Positions 40,959-46,759 of a DNA stretch of 46,759 nucleotides are shown here, piece after piece; the stretch's first letter is position 1, and the number at the start of each line of letters is the position of its first letter. Made by a program: the position numbers and the translations under genes. The DNA comes from Symbiodinium natans (Eukaryota > Sar > Dinophyceae > Suessiales > Symbiodiniaceae), in NCBI GenBank assembly GCA_905221605.1, contig CAJNDS010000450.1:9569-56327 (forward strand), read 5' to 3'. The notes beneath the pieces are model-generated. The model did not search any database. It was not told where the DNA came from and saw only the letters and a list, made by a program, of their open reading frames with translations.

Positions 40959-41741
40959 ATGCGACGGTGGGTTACCCAGGCAAAGGCGGAGACACCCCCG
41001 GCACACCCCACCTCCATGTGGCCATCGGGATCCTGGCTGAAAAGCGCTAAGAATCTCATGCTGGTCCTCAAGGTCAGCCTGTGGGACAAGGACGGCAACC
41101 CGGTCACCTCAACGCTTACGATCCAACCCCCCATGACAGACGCTGAACGTACTCCCCAGGAGTGCCTCAGAAGCAATTTCTACGGCAATGCCAACGGCAG
41201 GATGGTAGAGGAGGCTCAGTCTTCCAAGAACAAGGGCACGGGCAGCTGGGAGCGCACGGCTATTTCCGCCAGATGGACCCTCATGTGTGACCTGAAGACA
41301 ACCGGCAAGTCCTACCTGAAGGTCAACCAGACAGTCTACCCGTACAAAATGTACGGGAACAGCAACGGCCGCCTTGTGATGGAAACGGGCCCACCACAAG
41401 CAACGACGGCCAGCCCGGTGCCCTCCAATACAGGAGGACAGAAGAGGGTTAGAGACGCTCCAGCCCAATTCGACTACGAGCACTTGTTGATGTCAAGAGG
41501 ACAAGGCATCTGGGCTGATCCTCCTCCTCCACCGGCGGACACGAGCGCAAGCTCACCTCCAGCGCCAGGCACGCCAGAACTTGAGCTTCCACCTCTTCCA
41601 CCACTACCGACGCACACCGGCTCCACGATGATGAGCAACGCCGACATGGTCATCCTCAGCACCTGGCTGGCGGCGCTGCCACCTGAACAGCGTCGCATTC
41701 TACAATGGGCGGTGTTCGCCTACTCGCAGGTGTCGCGCTGA
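40959..41741 (+). CDS. 260-aa protein with duplicated YGN-NGR motif
   Basis: ATG start 13 bp after the kinase stop, ending at TGA. The frame is also protein-like upstream of the ATG, so it may be the C-terminal part of the kinase-like protein split by an indel at the TTTTT run. Residues about 20-145 look beta-rich and contain two related segments, FYGNANGRMVEE and MYGNSNGRLVME, about 57 residues apart. That suggests an internal duplication. Residues about 150-215 are Pro/Ser-rich, and the last 40 residues are helical. No family was recognised; a single-strand DNA- or ligand-binding fold is conceivable but unsupported. Confidence 0.65.
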   Translation: MRRWVTQAKAETPPAHPTSMWPSGSWLKSAKNLMLVLKVSLWDKDGNPVTSTLTIQPPMTDAERTPQECLRSNFYGNANGRMVEEAQSSKNKGTGSWERTAISARWTLMCDLKTTGKSYLKVNQTVYPYKMYGNSNGRLVMETGPPQATTASPVPSNTGGQKRVRDAPAQFDYEHLLMSRGQGIWADPPPPPADTSASSPPAPGTPELELPPLPPLPTHTGSTMMSNADMVILSTWLAALPPEQRRILQWAVFAYSQVSR

Positions 41742-42225
41742 ACAGCTCCCAAATTCGGTCGCGATGGAAAGGGCAAGCACTGCTTGGCCGTTCACGGGAC
41801 ACTGTCCAGACCAAAGTACAGACTGCACTGCAGCCGTACATCAAGTACTTGTACAGACCAGACAGCTGACCTACCAAGCCGCTGACACAGCTCACGAATC
41901 TCACCTTTCACCTTTTCCCGTAAGAGCATTCATTCCTGCCAACCACGGCAGCACCGGAAGCTAAAACTTCAAGGATGCGCAAAAATAATCCCCACAGCCG
42001 CTGAGCCACAACTGACCAGCTGCCCAGCTCTTCCCCTGCAGGGCCACAAGCTTGCCGAGGACACCCTGCGTGGAGTACATCACAGCCCTCCAGCTCAAAA
42101 CACTTACGACTAGCTCACATCTCATTAAAGTAACTCTTTGCAACTAATTCACGTAGGGGCACTGCATCTCCCAAAGGATCGCTCTGGACTGAGTCAGACT
42201 GAGACAGAGCCTCGCCCGCCCAGCA
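41742..42225. other. intergenic spacer with palindrome copy 2
   Basis: This 484-bp spacer carries GGACACTGTCC at 41797-41807. It has no coding ORF. The downstream gene starts at CAGCAATGGC, the same 10 bases as the start of the kinase-like gene. Confidence 0.5.
41797..41807. repeat. GGACACTGTCC palindrome, copy 2
   Basis: Intergenic copy; only the 11-bp core is symmetric here. Confidence 0.8.
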
Positions 42226-43671
42226 ATGGCAGCCGCGCCAAGGGCCCCGTCTCCTACGCCAGTGCTGTGTTTGGTGGACAGCACCTTTCAGCACCTCCTC
42301 TACAACAACGAGACCCAGTTGCACCAGAGCTATGGCGTGAGGACCCTTGCTTCGGGCTACGCTGTCATATGTCCGGGGGCCACGCTGACCTCGCGCTGCA
42401 CATGGCAAGGCAAGACCTGCCCCAGCATCTTGGAAGCCCTGGTGACAGCGGCAGGACAGACCTTGGTAAAATCGGCATATCCGGACGGATCTATCCGACT
42501 TCCCAAGGCCTTCATGATGTCGGAGGGGGACAACAAAGCAGCCTGTGAGGGACTGGCGACCTTCCTGAACAAGCACCAAAACCATCGGGTTAACATAGGC
42601 CTGACACCGCTCGAAAGATCCCTCCGACCGGAAAAGCAGGTAAACTACGACTGGATTGGACAGTATCGCACAGACTTCCAGCTGCGCTCCCACGAGGTCC
42701 CGTTCCACATCATGGACCTCGACAACGAAAACTTTCAGCTCTACACCACCAGATCAGTGCACTTTCGGCCGGAAATAGCGCAAGAGGCAATCTGCCAAGT
42801 GGTGGCAGCGGCCCTCCAAGATATGGATGCGAAGACGACCCCCCAACCAGGAGCACGCCCCAGCATCCACGTCCTGCTATGCTGCTCCTGGAATACCGTG
42901 AAGAACACAGTGCACAAGGAAATGCTGGCCACCCGTGCACTGACTCGGGCAGACACTCTCAGTGCACTGCTTGCTGAGGCGGCCCAACATGCAGGAGAAA
43001 GCGCCGCGATAGTATATGCGCTAGGCGGCCACTACCTGACAGCTCAACCTCCTCTTCGAGTCTTCCAGACCTACGTGCACGACTCACAACCTGGTCCTCA
43101 CGAGATGATGGAGGAATGCTTCCCAAACATCCCGAGGGAATTCTTTGATGATGCCAAGCAGGTCGAGATCATCAAAAAGATGTCTGGCATGGTAGGGCAC
43201 TGCCTTTACCATTCACTGACCAACGCAGCGCACCGCGCTGACGTCTGGCGGTACACAGAGCACTGGCTTCGTGGAGGGATGTACATTGACATCAAAACGC
43301 GCTTTGTAGTGACGTACCGGACCCTCATTTCCTGCATCTCAAGGCAGGCACAGCACAAATACGGCTGGATCAACCCAGCCACTGGTCCGCCAGACTACTT
43401 CCTCACCGCCATCGGAGCAAAGAAAGACCACATCTTCCAGGGCATCTTGCTGGGACGACGCCGTCACCCATTAATGACGTCCGCACTCCACCACTGCTTA
43501 GCCAATGACTTTGTGCGACGCGAGCACACCCCGTCCTACATGACCTTCTGCAAGGTCCTCTTCCAGGTCATCAAGGACGACCTCGGCCTTGCGTCCACGG
43601 ACCAGCTGACACCCGGATGGCATCTTTGTCAGGAGCACAGAACTCCGACAGAACGGTCCACACAGAAATGA
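42226..43671 (+). CDS. GT32-like glycosyltransferase domain protein
   Basis: ATG start, 481 residues, TGA stop. Residues about 335-360 contain AHRADVWRYTEHWLRGGMYIDI, the pattern of the sugar-binding DXD region of GT32 (Gly_transf_sug) enzymes: a conserved R-x-D-x-x-R-Y, then a Gly-Gly, then an acidic motif. Here the DXD reads Asp-Ile-Lys, so the second Asp is lost and activity is uncertain. A later block (DYFLTAIGAKKDH...HP) fits the same family. The N-terminal 240 residues are unrelated and unknown, so it may be a fusion. Such enzymes act in the secretory pathway, but I see no signal peptide. A glycosyltransferase beside retroelement genes is unusual cargo. Confidence 0.7.
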   Translation: MAAAPRAPSPTPVLCLVDSTFQHLLYNNETQLHQSYGVRTLASGYAVICPGATLTSRCTWQGKTCPSILEALVTAAGQTLVKSAYPDGSIRLPKAFMMSEGDNKAACEGLATFLNKHQNHRVNIGLTPLERSLRPEKQVNYDWIGQYRTDFQLRSHEVPFHIMDLDNENFQLYTTRSVHFRPEIAQEAICQVVAAALQDMDAKTTPQPGARPSIHVLLCCSWNTVKNTVHKEMLATRALTRADTLSALLAEAAQHAGESAAIVYALGGHYLTAQPPLRVFQTYVHDSQPGPHEMMEECFPNIPREFFDDAKQVEIIKKMSGMVGHCLYHSLTNAAHRADVWRYTEHWLRGGMYIDIKTRFVVTYRTLISCISRQAQHKYGWINPATGPPDYFLTAIGAKKDHIFQGILLGRRRHPLMTSALHHCLANDFVRREHTPSYMTFCKVLFQVIKDDLGLASTDQLTPGWHLCQEHRTPTERSTQK

Positions 43672-43705
43672 TGGGCATTTCTTCACAACAAAGACGGGGA
43701 AAAGG

Positions 43706-45277
43706 GTGGCCCTGACTCGATGCTGGCAATGGCGACATGGATGGAAGAACGACCCGGGCACCCAGCAGGCACAGGAAAATGGCATTCTACGCAACTTGCC
43801 TACTGCACTGCAGGAGGGTCAACAAACCCGTACCCCGGACACTGTCCGGGGCGACGCGGTATCTGCATCGTCCCAGATACCGACGGCAGCCAATGCAGTG
43901 CCTTCAAGTACCCGCCATCTTCAACCAGAGCCCGGAATGCCCACCCAGGAAGCATCAGCGGTCAAGCCGATGGTGACCCTGATCACAGCCCATGTCACCG
44001 AGGCCATGGAGACCAACCTCCTCCAGAAGATCCTACAACAGATCGAGGCTTTTCCACAATACTACGGCTCCCTCGAACTGCGAGATGTTCAGGCTCTGAT
44101 CCCGCGCGGCCTCAGCGTCAACCCGGACACCCTCTACCTCCAATGTGCGTTCTGCAGGAACAAACACGGCAACAACATCTCCTTCTCCAACGACGTGGGC
44201 ATCAAGCAGCATTTCGCCAGGCAGGGGTGGCATGCCAACTCGGCTATCAAATTCAGCGAAGCCCTGGACCGCAAGACGGAGGCAGAGTTCGCTCCGTCTA
44301 CTCCAGAAAATCAATCACTAGAGGTCTTCCAGAACACTGTTCAGGCAAAACCCGAGGGCACTGCCCTAGCGGCCTCGTCCAGCAGCAACGCCGGCACTCA
44401 ACGTCCTCCCGAGCCAGCAGGACCACCGCCTGGAAGGGATGCCACAGCAAATCCTGACCATCCTCGAACAGCAACGATGCCACCACCAGAACCTCAAGCT
44501 CTGCCGACCACTGCTCCACCGGAGCCTCCTCAGGTCCTTCCTCCAGTTGAACAAGAACGGCCGTACGAATCAGCAGGAGTGCCTCCTCCTCCACCACAGC
44601 GGCCACTCACCATGCAGGAGCAATGCAGCGATCAGGGCTTCCAAGAATGGGTCAAGACGGCCAGCGAGGTCCAGGTCATCACGAATCCTCAGGTGATGGG
44701 CCTTTTGACGGCAGGGGAATGGGCAAAAATCTGGCAACGCAGACTAGATATCTTGCGAGAACCTCCCAGAGTCTTGCAGAGTCTGCTCCGCGCACAGACA
44801 GCAACGGGGCTCACATGGCAGGTTCTTATGACTGCCAAAGTTACCATCGGGCCTACAGGAGCGGTCACAATTTCCACCCTCCGCGAAGGACACTGGGTAG
44901 AGCTGGACTCACCGACCCGCTGGATAGGCGGGCTTCACGCCATCATCAAGGCAGCGGTTCAGGAAGGCTTCAAAATTCACACGGACCAAGATGCTGAAGA
45001 CTACACCATATTCGCGGCTACCTTCTCCACCATCTACGACCTCACCTCAAAGCGAGTTAATGGGACGGCAAAGGTCTCCTACCACATCAAGCAGGGACTA
45101 CAGCGAGAAGCTCAATTCACCATCAAGCACAACGACTGGACGAAAAACCCGTCCAGCAGAGCCACGCAGCCAGCACAACCTCGCGGTCTTCGAAGGCCCA
45201 GGGAAGACGCCGGCGAAGACAGCCAAACCCAATGGGACAAAAGATCCGGATGGTCCTGGAAAGGCCACCATTACTAG
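43706..45277 (+). CDS. 523-aa C2H2-finger protein
   Basis: The frame is open from a GTG at 43706 and ends at TAG. The first in-frame ATG is near residue 78, which seems late, because residues before it look protein-like. A start in another frame (GGCAATGGCG at 43729) with a small frame change is possible. Residues 147-176 form a C-x2-C-x18-H-x6-H finger, which would bind zinc and nucleic acid. Residues about 200-305 are Pro-rich and disordered. Residues about 310-480 are globular with several Trp. The C-terminus is basic. No further family was recognised. It follows the glycosyltransferase gene with only about 35 bp between stop and frame start. Confidence 0.65.
   Translation: MALTRCWQWRHGWKNDPGTQQAQENGILRNLPTALQEGQQTRTPDTVRGDAVSASSQIPTAANAVPSSTRHLQPEPGMPTQEASAVKPMVTLITAHVTEAMETNLLQKILQQIEAFPQYYGSLELRDVQALIPRGLSVNPDTLYLQCAFCRNKHGNNISFSNDVGIKQHFARQGWHANSAIKFSEALDRKTEAEFAPSTPENQSLEVFQNTVQAKPEGTALAASSSSNAGTQRPPEPAGPPPGRDATANPDHPRTATMPPPEPQALPTTAPPEPPQVLPPVEQERPYESAGVPPPPPQRPLTMQEQCSDQGFQEWVKTASEVQVITNPQVMGLLTAGEWAKIWQRRLDILREPPRVLQSLLRAQTATGLTWQVLMTAKVTIGPTGAVTISTLREGHWVELDSPTRWIGGLHAIIKAAVQEGFKIHTDQDAEDYTIFAATFSTIYDLTSKRVNGTAKVSYHIKQGLQREAQFTIKHNDWTKNPSSRATQPAQPRGLRRPREDAGEDSQTQWDKRSGWSWKGHHY
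43833..43851. repeat. GGACACTGTCC palindrome, copy 3 (19-bp palindrome)
   Basis: The 11-bp core (43837-43847) is extended by CCCC and GGGG to a perfect 19-bp palindrome. It lies within the 5' part of the finger-protein frame. Confidence 0.85.
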
Positions 45278-46208
45278 AAGCGGGCACCTCTAATTCGCAA
45301 GGTTTGCACGGCAAGCCCCAGCTAAAGGACACTGTCCTTAGCCAACAGCAGCTAAGCTGCTATGATGTCAAAACGTTTCTCCATCCTCTTTTGCCTTCAT
45401 TGGCCGCCTGATACATCCGAACGGACAGAAAAACCCCTGCAAGCCTGAGGACTTAGTTGTTCCTGACAACTGTTTATCGTCCTCCTCTCACCTCTGGCAA
45501 ATTTCAGTCATCTCACCTCATCAAGCAGAGTCTGCCGTTTCTCATCACTGTGTTGCAGGCAAATAGCCAAGCTAAGCAATGCTACCAAGGTCCGCGATGC
45601 TCCAGGATGGAGAACCCAACGACGGCAGCGAGCCCAGAAACAAGACGGAGCACTTTCATGACAAGTAGACTGATCCAAACAGCCACGCACCGCTCTAAAG
45701 ACTCCTGTCCTCCTAGCCTCAAGCAGCCACACTTCACCTGGCAGGGCACCGTCTCGGCTACTAGTCACACGAGGCTGGCCCCCTTCTTCAGTATCGCTCG
45801 TTACCACAGGGGTGCGCTTCTGTGCCGGACTCGTTCTTGAGACGAGGAGCAGCTCAGTGGCTAGAATAGCTGCCGATACAGACACAACTCGGCAAAGAAA
45901 TTTACCCACTACGTAATGGGCTCTGCGGCTGGCCTCACTTCGTGAGGTGCGGATACCGGAATTGCCGCCTAGAGCGGTTCACCCCGGCGGACCGCCGGGC
46001 AGGTCTTGAGCCTGGAGCAGCGTATCCCTTCAACAAGTGAGGCCGGGTCTGCTCAAGAACAATCCGAGTGTGTTCGCACGCTAAATGCTCTGCCACGGTA
46101 CCAGGCAACACAGGTGCATCAACAAACAGTGCTTTAAAAAAAAAGCTTGTTGTACTAGGCCCTGGCTCAATTTCTCTGTTTTACGTGAAAGCCTCCAACT
46201 TCCTCCGA
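45278..46208. other. 930-bp spacer, no convincing gene
   Basis: It starts with palindrome copy 4. A frame of 127 codons at 45457-45840 is open, but its upstream part is pyrimidine-rich and unlike coding sequence. A possible short ORF starts at the ATG 45607. The ending near 46136-46148 has an A run. I see no RNA gene. Confidence 0.4.
45321..45342. terminator. GGACACTGTCC palindrome, copy 4, in a 22-nt hairpin after a stop codon
   Basis: GCTAA-A-GGACACTGTCC-TTAGC pairs over both arms with one bulged A, 44 bp after the stop of the finger-protein gene. Its position suits an RNA-processing or 3'-end signal, but that role is inferred. The core (45327-45337) equals the other three copies. Confidence 0.45.
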
Positions 46209-46759
46209 ATGTCGCCGAAACGCCATTGTCGCACAGAGCCTGACGCCATGCCAGCGATGACAGGGGGAAGTGAAGAGTCGGAGACGGATTCACTATTTGA
46301 AGGGGAGCAGGACGGCTCGGAAGCGGAGGCCGTTGACTTAGGTGAAGAGTCGGAGACGGATTCACTATTTCGATCCTCCCCAGACGAGATGCCCACAGCG
46401 CCAGCACGAGACACTCTGCTGCGCCCAGCAGCAAAGGCTCGCACTGGACGACCAGAGGAAGGTGGCCTTCCTACCACGCCTGCCCCGAACTCGTCCATCG
46501 CTTGGAATGGGGTGCCTCCCTACATTAGCCCGGCCGGGCCACCACCACCATCACGCAGTGGAACGGACTTCCCACTCCCAGGAACAAGGCCAATGCACGA
46601 GGCTGCGCCCCCAGTGTATACACCGGGGGAAAGGCTGCAACTCTGGAGCTTGACGCTCAGCCCAGGGCCGGTAGTGGTCATTCAAGGTGTTCCACGCCGC
46701 ACCTGGTTCTTCCAGCTGCAACAAGGGCACGTCCACAACTACGAGGGGCCGGCTGGACC
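46209..46759 (+). CDS. acidic N-terminal part of an ORF running off the window
   Basis: ATG at 46209; the frame is open to the last base (183 codons). Residues about 20-55 are acidic and Ser/Thr-rich and contain EESETDSLF twice, encoded by an exact 29-bp direct repeat (46270-46298 and 46342-46370). A Pro-rich stretch follows to about residue 130. A more ordered segment with WSLTLSPGPVVVIQGVP and WFFQLQQGH begins near residue 145 and may start a globular domain. It is the last gene of the plus-strand block. No family was recognised. Confidence 0.6.
   Translation, partial: MSPKRHCRTEPDAMPAMTGGSEESETDSLFEGEQDGSEAEAVDLGEESETDSLFRSSPDEMPTAPARDTLLRPAAKARTGRPEEGGLPTTPAPNSSIAWNGVPPYISPAGPPPPSRSGTDFPLPGTRPMHEAAPPVYTPGERLQLWSLTLSPGPVVVIQGVPRRTWFFQLQQGHVHNYEGPAG

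Noticed and set aside
43720-44457. 245-codon ORF overlapping the finger-protein gene
   Set aside because: After its first few codons the residues are shadow-like, while the other frame holds the C2H2 finger and a globular region; only its start may be relevant.

Overview
This window looks like nuclear DNA of a dinoflagellate, possibly Symbiodiniaceae or another Suessiales lineage. The evidence is interstitial TTTAGGG telomere-type tracts, a Ty1/copia polyprotein with the cytosine-methyltransferase-like domain known from dinoflagellate elements, long GC-rich ORFs without obvious introns, unidirectional gene blocks and very long microsatellites. The species assignment is an inference. Almost everything recognisable is mobile-element DNA; I see no clear host housekeeping gene.

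Region A (about 1-16,740, all minus strand) is a block of about ten ORFs separated by 200-490 bp. In its middle lie an AVY/YIG-type GIY-YIG nuclease and a Penelope-like reverse transcriptase (YVDD), with the nuclease N-terminal to the RT, as in the permuted Naiad/Chlamys Penelope-like elements. The other ORFs on both sides are unknown proteins: two long ones with disordered or mixed N-terminal parts (upstream), an RS-rich coiled-coil protein with a C-terminal hydrophobic tail, a coiled-coil protein, a Cys-rich finger protein and two unknowns. The layout recalls the giant multi-gene Terminons of rotifers and is my main candidate for an undescribed system. The clear ORFs end in TGA, while at least three in-frame TAGs and several -1 frame switches interrupt otherwise coherent reading frames.

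Region B (16,740-22,084) is repeats: a 67-bp satellite, about 870 bp of (CA)n, telomere-like tracts, a 254-bp foldback, a second foldback and degenerate CCTATAGG-type repeats. Region C (22,085-29,560) is a full-length, apparently very young Ty1/copia element: two identical 260-bp LTRs (TG...CA), GGTTT target-site duplication, tRNA-iMet-like primer site, gag, protease and pol. Pol carries a methyltransferase-like domain and, between integrase and RT, an embedded gene in a different frame.

Region D (29,561-37,413) has no convincing gene and holds AT and TAATAG microsatellites, palindromic CCTAGGGGTAGG DNA, a C-rich tandem repeat and another TTTAGGG tract. Region E (37,414-46,759, all plus strand) starts with a LINE-type apurinic endonuclease ORF broken by one TGA, then a 100-N assembly gap where the RT would lie. 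After that come a protein-kinase-like protein, an unknown protein with a duplicated YGN-NGR motif, a GT32-like glycosyltransferase, a C2H2 finger protein and a truncated acidic ORF at the edge. Four copies of the palindrome GGACACTGTCC are spread through this second block. Regions A and E may be two independent examples of retroelement-associated multi-gene cassettes.
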